DNA of 64,000 nt, taken from positions 3,063,501 to 3,127,500 of the forward strand of contig JARUPZ010000004.1 of the NCBI GenBank assembly GCA_031213475.1, read 5' to 3'. Source of the DNA: Nereocystis luetkeana. Its lineage: Eukaryota; Sar; Phaeophyceae; Laminariales; Laminariaceae. Both the position numbers and the translations under genes were made by a program. Shown here piece by piece: positions 23,061 to 33,600 of this stretch (its first letter is position 1; each line of letters opens with the position of its first letter). Under the pieces are notes generated by a model. That model saw only the letters and a program-made list of their open reading frames with translations, had not been told where the DNA came from and ran no database searches.

Positions 23061-23149
23061 ACCAGGTATATCTTGTACGGTCTAACGTGAGACCTACAAC
23101 GGTGGGAGTTCCACCATTCATTCGATGCCTTGGTTGAGGGCCGCTGCTG

Positions 23150-23380
23150 CGTACGATACGGAAATAACTACCGTATCACACGGGTGACACTCTTATCACA
23201 CGGGTGATAAGATAGCACACCCCCTCGGACGGTTTTCCACTCTGGCTTGGATCGCCCACAGGGGGGGGGGGGGGGTGCTAACACCGAGCGATGCGTCGAC
23301 GGAAACATCTCGACGAGATCCTCCCAACGCTGCCATAAAGCAGTGTATGCGTTGTCGTTGTGTGTCCTGATGAGCCTTCC
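23150..23380. repeat. family J repeat, copy 3
   Basis: TATCACACGGGTGATAAGATAGCACACCCCCTCGG, AACACCGAGCGATGCG...CTCGACGAGATCC. A poly-G run (23263-23275) lies inside. Confidence 0.65.
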
Positions 23381-23923
23381 CCCCCAGTTTCCAGAAAATT
23401 CTTCTCTGATCCAAGGGACAAGGGACCAAGGTGGTGTTATCTCGCGTGTTATACAGAACCTCGAAACCCCGAGGCTAAGCTACATAATCAGACCCAATCA
23501 ACTAATGGTTGGCATTAGCCTCTTAGTCTCGTAAGCACAAGCGTGATCGAATTGAACCATAGTGTCGAATAAATGATGAACTCTACTGCTACTGTGTAGG
23601 TCGACAACAATCTACTGTTGTCAATAGTCAGTACCAAAAATCCAAAAACAACAACGAAAACAACAACAATGAGGAATGTTAATGTTGCAGTTTCGTTTAA
23701 CAACAGCAGTATTAATAGTGATAAATGTTAATGTTGTGTTATTAATAGCAGTTCCCCATTCAGCAAGTGAGAGGAGCGAAAAGAGAGGACAAGTCTCGAA
23801 ATTATTATTCCCCCCTAAATCTCACCCCGGCTTTCTTACTATCAGCCTGTTTCTGATTAGATGTCCTGTAGTATATAATAATCCTCTTGGGGCTTAAATC
23901 CCCGACCCTGCGCAACATCTCAC

Positions 23924-24019
23924 TGACCCTTTTAGGACAGCAGTCCCGTTTAGGGGACATGATACTTAAAGTTTGAGTACTTTGTCCCCAGAACGGGACT
24001 GCAATCCTAAATGGGTTAA
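23924..24019. mobile_element. family B MITE, copy 2
   Basis: GACCCTTTTAGGACAGCAGTCCCG...CGGGACTGCAATCCTAAATGGGTTAA. Confidence 0.88.
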
Positions 24020-24224
24020 CAAAATATCTAGATGATCTTTAGCAGATAGATAGATAGATCGTCACCTCTTCACTATTCGTAAACACGAGCCTGTGGGGGG
24101 AGAAAAACCGCAGGCCAGACACCAACACACTAGGTACTCGAAACATGAAAATGTTTCCCAGGTGTTTCGTAGTGTTACCGTTTTTTGTGCGGCCGTTCAG
24201 GTGGAAACCCTGACATTGGTGGAC

Positions 24225-24350
24225 AAAGTCGATTGGGATCAGGCTGCTTGGCGGGCCCCGCCGGCGGCTAATTACATAACCCGAGGAGTCAGTTTAAAGG
24301 GCTCAGTTCCAGGTGGGATCAGGTCCCGTAAGGAGCAGGGTGTTGGCGAT
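24225..24350. repeat. family P repeat, copy 1
   Basis: GATTGGGATCAGGCTGCTTGGCGGGCC...GGAGCAGGGTG, similar to 63225-63365. Confidence 0.6.
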
Positions 24351-24654
24351 AATCCACCTTGGTTGGTTGGGTCAGTTGGATTCTAAAAATATTTGAAACC
24401 GACAAACGTGAGAGGGTTGGTTAAACAGGTGAATTCGAAGGCGCTAGCCAATCAGAAGGCGGAGCTCCGTTTGCTCCCAATCCTCAAGAGTTACCCTACC
24501 CGAGAATTATTAGACTAAAAATGTCATCTTGGTCGCTGATCTCCACAGCAATCAATCTTTCGTACGTTGGGATTGATATTGTGGTAGGTAGGAAACAAGA
24601 AATAGACTACGTACAAGAAACCAAACCCAAACAAATTATTCGCAAACACCCTAT

Positions 24655-24752
24655 TAACCCATTTAGTACTTACTGCAGTCCCGTTTTGGGGACAAACCAG
24701 TCAAATTATACGCAGTTTATCCTGAAAGAACGAGACTGGAGTCCAAAAAGGG
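24655..24752. mobile_element. family B MITE, copy 3
   Basis: Left half good (GCAGTCCCGTTTTGGGGACAAACC), right half decayed. Confidence 0.8.
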
Positions 24753-24988
24753 TTGTAAGTCGGCGTAGGATCAGGGTGCGACGTGGTAGCAGGGTCTCTG
24801 CGCACCACGCTTTTTTTAGGTGACGCCGCGTGAAAAAACAACAGGATAATCAAGTACAACAAAGCTCCAGCAAACTCAACTGTTTAATCAAGCGAAAAAA
24901 AAATTCAGCCACCTCGTAACGGGGTCGCTATGTCTTGGCGTCGTCACAACTAGAAACTTCTAAAAAAACGTTACAGCAGTAGCAGTAG

Positions 24989-25105
24989 TATTACGGGGGT
25001 CCCTAGTAAATAGGACCATATACATGGTGAAAACATAGCGATACATATAGGTTTTTGGGTGTACCGTAGGTCCTATATAACATGGTCCCCCGTAACCCCC
25101 GTAAT
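24989..25105. mobile_element. family A MITE, copy 6
   Basis: The right end carries an extra CCCCCGTAA duplication. Confidence 0.9.
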
Positions 25106-25282
25106 AGTGCAAGGGTGTGCTACTTTCATCAGGCAAATATCAGAGATTAGGGCTGGGCGCAGGCACAGCAGTATGTACTGGCCGTATGAGTGGTAATCTA
25201 CTGGCCGTAACTATTAACACCATGCTGCCTGAGCCTGCCAGGGGATGGTGCCAGTATATTGGAGAATGATGAAACGTGTGTC

Positions 25283-25380
25283 TTAACCCTTTTAGGACCG
25301 CAGTCCCGTTTTGGGGACAAACCAGTCAAATTCCAAGAATTTTGTCCCCAAAACGGGACTGCGGTTCTCAAAGGGTTAAC
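25283..25380. mobile_element. family B MITE, copy 4
   Basis: Near-consensus: TTAA-CCCTTTTAGGACCGCAGTCCCG...CGGGACTGCGGTTCTCAAAGGG-TTAA. Confidence 0.95.
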
Positions 25381-25433
25381 AATCATCATGACATGGTACA
25401 TGACGGAAACCATCATAACGCGCTTCGGAACGA

Positions 25434-25580
25434 GAGAAAGGCAGGAGAGACAAGAGGGGGGGGGGAGGACGATCCCGCGATCCTGTGGAAAAAATAAATG
25501 AATCTCCCGTTCAAACCGATCCCGTGCAAAAATTGTGCGTTTCGGAACGAGAGAAAGGCAAGAGAGACAAGAGGGGGGGG
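25434..25580. repeat. direct repeat, about 40 bp, twice
   Basis: CTTCGGAACGAGAGAAAGGCAGGAGAGACAAGAGGGGGG at 25434 and 25538, about 105 bases apart. Confidence 0.85.
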
Positions 25581-25740
25581 GGTCTTGTTGCTTAGTTTGC
25601 TGCTGAGAGTCTACTATCAATATTACTACCCTGTGCAACAAGGGTAACAGCGACGGAGTAAAATTACAGACCAGGTACCTGGTACCTGGTATCATATATC
25701 AGAGTGTTTAATGAAGCGCGTGCGCGACGACCAGTACACT

Positions 25741-25848
25741 ACTACGGGGGACCATAGTAAATAGGACCAAATATTGTGAGCAAAAAAAGGTAAATACTTA
25801 GGTTTTTGCATGGATCATGGGTCCTATTAACTATGGTCCCCCGTGATA
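25741..25848. mobile_element. family A MITE, copy 7
   Basis: Both ends present; nested in the family O element. Confidence 0.92.
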
Positions 25849-25935
25849 ATGCAATCACCCAGTGTACTGAGTGCTGACGGAGTCAGTATAGTATCTAGAC
25901 TACCAGTACTGACTAAGGCTTAGTGCCCAGCCCTA

Positions 25936-26640
25936 TCAAGCATGGTATCACAGGAGGCCGCAATTTGACCCCTTGCCTGACGGCTCCCCATACTAAAACT
26001 GCTGTATTAATAGTACTGCTGTATATCGTATACCAGGTATTAGGCAAAAGAGGCCTTCACTTGACAAAAAAAGACCGGTTTCCCTTATACCAGGTACGAT
26101 CGTACCAGGTACGATATGATATGTGGCATGTTGATAATGTGAGGGTTGGGATGGAAGTAGCTACACTATTAAACAGTAAATAGCTGCCTCAAAGAGCAAC
26201 AATCCCATCCGATCCTATCGATTACTTGGCGAAGGGAAGGAACAAAAATAACATCTGCTGGTATGAAAACATTTGTTCAGTGTCCAGCCCCCAGCGAAGC
26301 AGCACGCGCACGTACGAATAGAATTCGTGGAAGTGTGGAGATTCCATCGTTCATGCAGTGCGAGCATGCAGTAGTAATAGCTCAAAACACAGAGATAGGT
26401 CAAGCTCATCACACGACGAGCGATGTTATACAAATGCCGCAAAAAATACGTCAGCTGTGAGAGCAATTGAAACACCACCCACCCCATCATCCCCTTCCTC
26501 CTCCTCCTCCTCCTCCTCCTCCTCCTACCCTCCTCGGTATTCTCTTGATCGATCGTACGAACGCTCTCACCCGACCGAGTACGACGGACAGCAAAAGCCA
26601 CGCAAAAAACTTCGTGCGCGGTCTCAAAAGGGTTATTTCT
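25936..26640. other. no gene seen
   Basis: (CCT)n run at 26497-26528 and two TACCAGGTACGAT copies at 26089-26115. No coding support. Confidence 0.4.
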
Positions 26641-26649
26641 GCCAAAACT

Positions 26650-26880
26650 AACCAGTACACCCAGGATCCGTCTTGATTCCTTGTCCTATTTTAATAAAGT
26701 GCAAATTCTGGCGTCAAATTCTGGTACAGAGAAAAGCCAAAACGAAAAAAAACGCGAAAAAATGGGTAAAACAAAAGAAATGTCAACGTACCGGGTACGA
26801 GAAGGTACGAGAACGCAGCAACACACAAGCCACACCGAGAAACGAAACAAAAATACCATAACGAAAAAAAACAACCTGAA
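26650..26880. repeat. family G repeat, copy 1
   Basis: CAGTACACCCAGGATCCGTCTTGATTCCTTGTCCTA...AAATGTCAACGTACCGGGTACGAGAA; matches 62060-62250 and, reversed, 33700-33900. Confidence 0.7.
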
Positions 26881-27109
26881 ATGAAACAGAATACATATTG
26901 TTGTCACATTTCCACACTACCTGGTATATAAATACGTAGGATGGCACAAGTAATACGAGTCGTATACATCGAGCAGTACTTGTGGGTAAAATACGATATA
27001 ATACCGGGTACCTGTAGCAGTCCGTACTGCAGGAGGGTCGGACTTTGACTTTATTTGCAAAAATAAAAAAAAAAGGATTCAATTGTTGAGAGCGCCTTGC
27101 AGCGTGGGT

Positions 27110-27300
27110 AGGCACAATTTGATGCGAGTCGACGAGGGAAGAAAATGCTGAAATCTTCTCGCGATAAAAATGAAGGCACGTACCGTAGCGGGAAGGGGGG
27201 AAAAGAGCCTGCTATGTGACCCCGGATCTGAGTTACGAGTTGGAAGGAGAGAGAGAAGAAGATGTGCGAAGATAATAAATGGGATGAAAAAAAAAAAAAA
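27110..27300. repeat. repeat shared (inverted) with 18475-18605
   Basis: GAAATCTTCTCGCGATAAAAATGAAGGCACGTACCGTAGCGGGAAGG...AGTTGGAAGGAGAGA matches 18475-18605 in reverse. A related piece is at 33995-34100. Confidence 0.7.
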
Positions 27301-28539
27301 AACATACAATTCCTACTGTATCACAGGTACCAGGTACCACATTTTCATACATTAATTCATACATTTGGGAAAAAACAAGAAAACGAAAAACTATTTTCTA
27401 GCCACAGGTGCAGGCTGCAAAAAATAGAACAGAACGCATTTGGATAACTAGAAAAAAATCGATCCACACCGTCGTTTCCGTACATTTGCCAGTATGTACT
27501 GGTACGCGGATGCCGCCCAGACACGCAAGCACGCACCGCGTCGTAGGCCAACCTCTCGAGCAACGCCCGAGTCAAAGCGGTGGCTGGTCACGCTTGGCTT
27601 CGCTGCCCGACAAAGGGTCGAAAAGCTCCAAGTTGCAGTGCCATGATTACATATTACATACCACTATGTACGGAAATATAAGAAGTGCTACGGTATCAAA
27701 ACTCATATCAAAACGGTCTTTACATTTGCGGACAAAATACGGTATACATGACCATCATCGTCGGATGGTCTTTGAAAAAAAAACTGCTCACACTCTGTAG
27801 GCGAGTATATAAGCAACCACCCGAACTCAAATTTGTCGGGCTGGTTCACAAGCTGCAAGTGTACAAGTAGCACCTGCGAGACCAAAAGTCATGGATGCTG
27901 CTCCGTGCAAGCCTCCACGCCAACCGGTTCGCCGCCCACGAAAACACGTGACGACTGTCTAGGGATGGCGCTGTCGGGTCTCACCTTTATGTGCCGACTT
28001 GTGGAGATCGGTGTCCAGCGGCATCCTGGCCCTTGTGCTATAGGCGAAGCTCTATATACGAGATACTCCCTCCTCCTTGGCTGTGCTGAGCTGTGAGAGA
28101 TCAGGCTTTAAAAAAGCCAAAGCTGGTCCGACTTGCCACCCCAACACAATTCGTCAATGAAAAAGGAAAGGCAGCAATAAAACGCGGACGAAGCTTTGAA
28201 AGAGCTGAGCGCCGGCACGCCGACACCTGCCCCGTCCCTCCACACAAGGCTCTAGGAGACAGACGCCAGCGGTATCGACGAGCAAAGAGTACAGATGTGA
28301 TCGCAAAAGCCTCGGCAATTGTGTGGAATGTAATGAGTGCTCCCTCGGAAAATCCAGATGACAGATATGGAGGCTTTTCTTATAAGGGGCAATTTTCCCC
28401 TAGGGGTGGGTCGCATCCCTCTCCAAGCGCGCACAAACATCGCAGCAAAGCTTAGCAGTGGAGCCACGGTAGCGTCGTCTTTCCGCCCAGAGCAGAGTGC
28501 CATAAGGCGTGAGGTATAGCAGCGTCTGCGCTAGAGAAA
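27301..28539. other. NOL6 upstream region; no supported gene
   Basis: Two open frames (27833-28096 and 28093-28455, plus) without recognised domains. The first ends in a VQRHPGP string that vaguely recalls 2A-like peptides of some retroelements. It may hold the NOL6 promoter/5' UTR; no clear core motif seen. Confidence 0.35.
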
Positions 28540-28678
28540 ATGGGGGGCACGAGGGATAAAGATGATGTAGTCATGGCTGATGGAGCAAACGATGCATCCA
28601 TGGGCACTAACGTCCCAGCAGCCTCGGAGAGCCGGGACGGTGACTGTGATGATGGTGAAGACCACGACTTTGGAGAAG
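28540..28678 (+). CDS. NOL6: NOL6 exon 1 (start codon)
   Basis: ATG in a good context (gagaaaATGG) opens an acidic Asp/Glu/Gly-rich leader, as in other Nrap N-termini. The donor GAAG|GTGAAG ends in phase 1, exactly what exon 2 needs. There is no conserved domain here, so it rests on phase and composition. A second donor 6 bases downstream has the same phase. Confidence 0.65.
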
Positions 28679-30626
28679 GTGAAGGTGCTATAGCCGTAGC
28701 GATGTCTGTCGAGCAATTCCCTGTGTAGGCAGAGCTGGTGGGCAGCGCCAATGAAGGGCACTATCGAAAGCGCAAGACTACATAAGCGCACCGGCTCTTT
28801 TTCCTTGTTTCCACGGCTCGCAGAGCCACTCCTGTTCTTGATCACAAGTGTTTACGTACCTGGTACCAAGTATGCTGGTATGCTGCTACTACTGCTGCTG
28901 CTGTGGTTGTCGTTACTGCAGCAGATACTGCTGTACCTGGTACCTGGTATGTCACATACAGGTGTACGATCGAAAGCTGATACTTCCGTCTGAACGTACC
29001 GCTATCGTGTAAGATATCTACTGTCCGCATGTGGTTCACATGGTATCATACTTGGCACCAGGCGTGGCACCGTACATACACACCAGATTTTTACACGCCA
29101 TCATGGGCATTTGACTTGCAGCAGGTGTTCATGTCAGACGGTCCTCTGTGTGTGCCGTGCGTGCCACGGCGCTCGAAGCTCGAACCAGGAGCAGCCTATT
29201 CCGTACCCTGGTACTTGTACCCAGTTCGTATCGCTGTTACTGCTGTACGTGAAGTCGTAGTGCTGTCGGTGTTGCACTGCAGTTATGCTCCTAGCCTTTG
29301 CCTTTTTAGTCAGGGCAGGACATGCCTATTTGACCGAATTCATGTAGGCCCATCCCGTATACCTGGTACACTTGTACCCAGTTCGTACGTATCGCTGATA
29401 CTGCTGTACGTGAAGTCGTAGTGCTGTCGGTGTTGCACTGCAGTTATGCTCCTATTAATAGCCTTTGCCTTTTTAGTCAGGGCAGGACATGCCTATTTGA
29501 CCGAATTCATGTAGGCCCATCCCGTATACCTGGTATATCGTAGCGGTATAGCGGTACCTGGTAAAATCCTGTACTGCTTTGGCTGAAGTCTGCTGCTGCT
29601 TGTCGTGCTTGTCTCTTGTCTCTTATCTCATCATTTTTCATAAAATCTTGAACATGATTAGGGCACACAGATACAGCAGTAAGGTAACTATGATACTACT
29701 GCTGTAGTTATCGTCATACCTGATACCTGGTACGTTAATAGTACCGAGTAGCAGCAGTAGTATTGATCATCGGTCATGCTGTATCGCAACCTGGTATAAC
29801 CACGTACTATTAATATTAATACTGCTGTACTTCTGCTTCTTCTTTACCTGGTGTATATTCATACGTGTCTTCTTACCTTCAGTCTGGTGTTATGGTGACG
29901 TCCTTGTATTGGTCCATCAGCTGGACGTATCATAGGACTGATCGTACCAGCAAATAGCAACCTTGTCCTCGGGACTTGGCCTGCGCCCTGAGCGTATGTT
30001 TGCTTAAGAGTAGTGTTTTTTATATGCTTCTCCTTTCTGTCTTTCTTTCTGTTTACATGAGTTTTTGAGCCCTCATCGTATTTTTCTTTCTTCCTTCGTA
30101 CGAGATATATTACTGTGCAGCGAGCAGCTGCATACAGTAGCTAGAGCTGCTGCGACAAGCAGCAAGCAGACGCCGTGGTATGATGCCACCGGACAACCCC
30201 GAGACTGGAGACACAGATCACCGCAGTCAGCAGTATACTATAATAGTAGTAGAGGAAAAGCCGCGATGTCAAGCTTTGACAAACAAAGCGGTTGCGAGCG
30301 ATAACAAAAATATCCAAAACGTGGTAAGAAATAGCGGCAGAACTATACAGTATTTTCTTTGTTTTCGAGTGTACGTACTTGTATACCTACCATGGATATG
30401 TTCCTGGTGTTATTTGGTTGCAAGCGATACGGGATGGTATACCACAGCTCATTAATATCGTTTCCCTTGCGGAGTGGTCATGATACTGACTGCTGCCCTA
30501 CGCACTACCAGGTATTTCGTATTTGTTTGTTTGTTTTTTCCCATCGAGATGCTTCGCTGTTACACGCTGTTTTGTGACCACACAGGCAGGATTTCACGGA
30601 AGTGGGCTATTGTGAGAACCTCATCG

Positions 30627-30660
<34 letters not shown>

Positions 30661-33600
30661 ACCTTGTACTAACTGTGTTGCATGTCACGCGACAGCAGTA
30701 AATACCAAGTACCCTTATTATTTCATACCAGTATGTTTCTGTAGCAGCAGGGCACGGGATCAACCCTCACCCCAGCCTTGGCCAAACGCTGGCGCTATTA
30801 ATAACGCATCGTAACGCCAACCGTGACCGCAGGAGGCGAAAATCGAAAAGAGCGGCAAATGGGATGCCGAACAGCCTCAGAAGAAGGCGGCGGAACCAAC
30901 CCCACCCCTGACCCCACTGTACCTTCTACTGTATCCTGAACCCTCCAGTCGACGCTTATCATCTACCATGTGCAAGAAAGTCCGCCTCACTTGCGGTTCT
31001 CAGCGGGATGCAGCCACCCTCCGTTCGACTCGCATGGCACACCTACCTCTCGTTCCGCTTCACGCTTTGGGTGCAAGCAATCAATGTCTGCTCAGGCCGG
31101 TGAAAGCCCGACGTGCTCCGTCCCGGCATTACAGGGATGGGAGGGTCTATGTTCACACGATACGACTACGGCCATGCATGGCATGAGTACACCCCCCTCA
31201 GCCCCACCCCTGGACTCTCTCCTACCCATGACTCCTACTGTAATGCTAACAACTTAGGAGATGAAGGGAGGGGCAGCAAGGATGGTGGGCCGCCTCAGAA
31301 GAGGGCGCGGGACGCGAAGTACGCGATACCCACGATGGAGGAGGCTTGTTTGTTGAGGGAGACGGAGGGAAAGCTGTTCGACGGTAACCTGCTGAGGCTT
31401 GAGGTGGAGGAGCTGCTGTCAGAGGTCAGGGTGGACCACGGGAAGAAGAGCGTCAAGGCTTTGGAGGTGAGGGAGGTTGATGTTCTCATCGCCAAACAAA
31501 ATAGCCCGTGAGTCACAGGACAGGCTCCTATAATTCTGGGGTGGGGCGCTACTGGGAGGCTGTTGTTTCCAAGTTAGCTCATCGCCAAGAAAAGTATTAT
31601 AGCCCTTGGCCACAGGGCAGGCTTCCAATAACTTTTGGAGTGGAAGGAGACGGAGTATCTCGCGGCAAAATAAAATAATACGTACCGGTACCTGGTTCAA
31701 AACAAGCAGTGCACATCATAAGTGATGCAAGTAAGTGTAACTCCTCAGGGAGCGTGCTCAGAAAGAGGCAGCGCATGTTAGCCGAACTGTTTTGTCGTCC
31801 CTCACGGGTCTCCTCAAAATGAGCAAATGAGCACTTACGCAACCAATACCCTTGGAATCCCATTTGTGAATTTAAAATGTACCAGGTATGTCTTTATTAA
31901 GTTATTGTACAGGGCTGGAGTTGGAAGTGAATGCAGGGAGCACGCGACAGAAAAAAAAAAACGAACCTCTACGGGTTTTTTTTAGAATCAGACACGGAGG
32001 GGTTATATACTGAAACCAAGTACATAAAAATCGAAAAAAAATAATTTTTTCTCGAGTCCTACAGAAATACCAACGCTCCGATTTTGTGTTTGTTGTTGGC
32101 CTTTCTATTACGGGGGAACATAATGAGTAGGACCTACGGTAAACACAAAAACCTACCAGGTATATATTTCCCTTTTTTTATTAGCAATATTTGGTCCTAT
32201 TTGCTATGGTCCCCCGTAATAGGAGTGTGGCTCCAGTTCCTCTCTCTTTTTTTCGTGCTCCTGGTTAACCCTTGTAGGACTGCGGTCCCATTTTGGGACG
32301 AATGACTTGAATTATGAGTGGTTTGTTCCCCAAACGGGACTGCTGTACTAAAATGGGTTAAGGTAGCTCTCGCCCCTGCGCGGGATTTCTCAATCCAATT
32401 TTCTTAGCGTCCCCCCAAAAGGGAGCCTTACGTTGTTATCATGCGAAGTACAGACAGTAATGGGCCCCCCTATAGTGCCTGTATCATTTATATGCGCCAG
32501 CCAGCGATACCGACACTATGAAGTATACATACAGTAGCGGCAACCGGCACTATGAAATACCACTCTGTCCCGTGATATAAACACCGTTTGGTTTAACAAT
32601 TAGTGTAAAACCGGTGTTTATATTATGGGACAGATTGGTATACATAGCGGCAACCGGCACTATGAATAGCACACAGCCACACTGGTTAATCCCATCTGTG
32701 CCAGGCAGTTACACCGGCACAATAGCGGATACCTGGTAGGCGGCACTATGGAGGGGCCCGCTACTGCTGTATCATGGTCACACCCTGAACTACAGACGAT
32801 AGTCCTTTTTTCTATTAATAGCTTCCTAACTCCTCAGAATTGGAGAATAAATAAGTTTGGGCAAATGCCAAAATCAGGTATACCCAATCCGTTTGAGCCA
32901 AAATCAGGTACATATTAAAACCAAGTGGAAAACGCGCGCCACGAGCGGTGCTGTCCATAAAAGTCGGGTAAAAAAATGAAGCGTGCCACATGGCCTCCAA
33001 AATCTAAACCGAGGGAGGGCAGACGCATACGGAGAGAAACAACAGAGTGTACGTATGGTCTCTCTGATTGGTTCAAAGTTGGCCAAAATCAGTTGAAAGC
33101 TAGACAGAGTAGACGCAAACAGGTATACCCTGGCCTTTTCGAGCCAAAATCAGTTACAATGTCAGCCTGGCCGATAGCAGGGCTCCTGGGGTGTGTTTTG
33201 TACTTGTTTTAGAATGTAACTGATTTTCGCCGAAAAGTGGCCAGGTATACCTGATTTTGGCAAAAACCCTTACAAGTATATGTACGACACCTCAAATATC
33301 CCCCCCTCCCTCCTCCCCCTCCCCTCCCTCCCCTCTTCCGGTTCATTCGGGGGGCGTTTTTTGTCATTCCCCTGTTCTGCCACGTCAGGAATGGCTGCAT
33401 GTGCTGAAAGACACCCTGGAAGAGCTACCGCCTGCCACGGTGACCGAAGAAACCGTCGGGATGAAGGGCATCCGACTGGCCAACCACGTGCCCGGGAAAC
33501 CCGTGGCGCTTGACTTTCGTCCTCCTGAGGTGTGTTTCCATTTTGTTAAGGCTATAGATTCGTATAGTACAGCTTGAGCATTCCCGATGCTTCCGTGAAA

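Larger units (their letters stand above)
25147..25935. mobile_element. family O inverted-repeat element with nested MITEs
   Basis: GGGCTGGGCGCAGGCACAGCAGTA at the left, TACTGACTAAGGCTTAGTGCCCAGCCCT at the right. Contains family B copy 4 and family A copy 7. Confidence 0.6.

Noticed and set aside
28093..28455. A separate small basic-protein gene upstream of NOL6
   Set aside because: No splice or motif support. The HPGP ending of the preceding frame is too weak to call a 2A-like retroelement peptide.
32556..32640. Family N as the source of the TACCAGGTA footprints
   Set aside because: Its ends are TA-CCACTCT...AGAGTGG-TA; excision would leave CC or CCA, not CCAGG, so a different element is needed.
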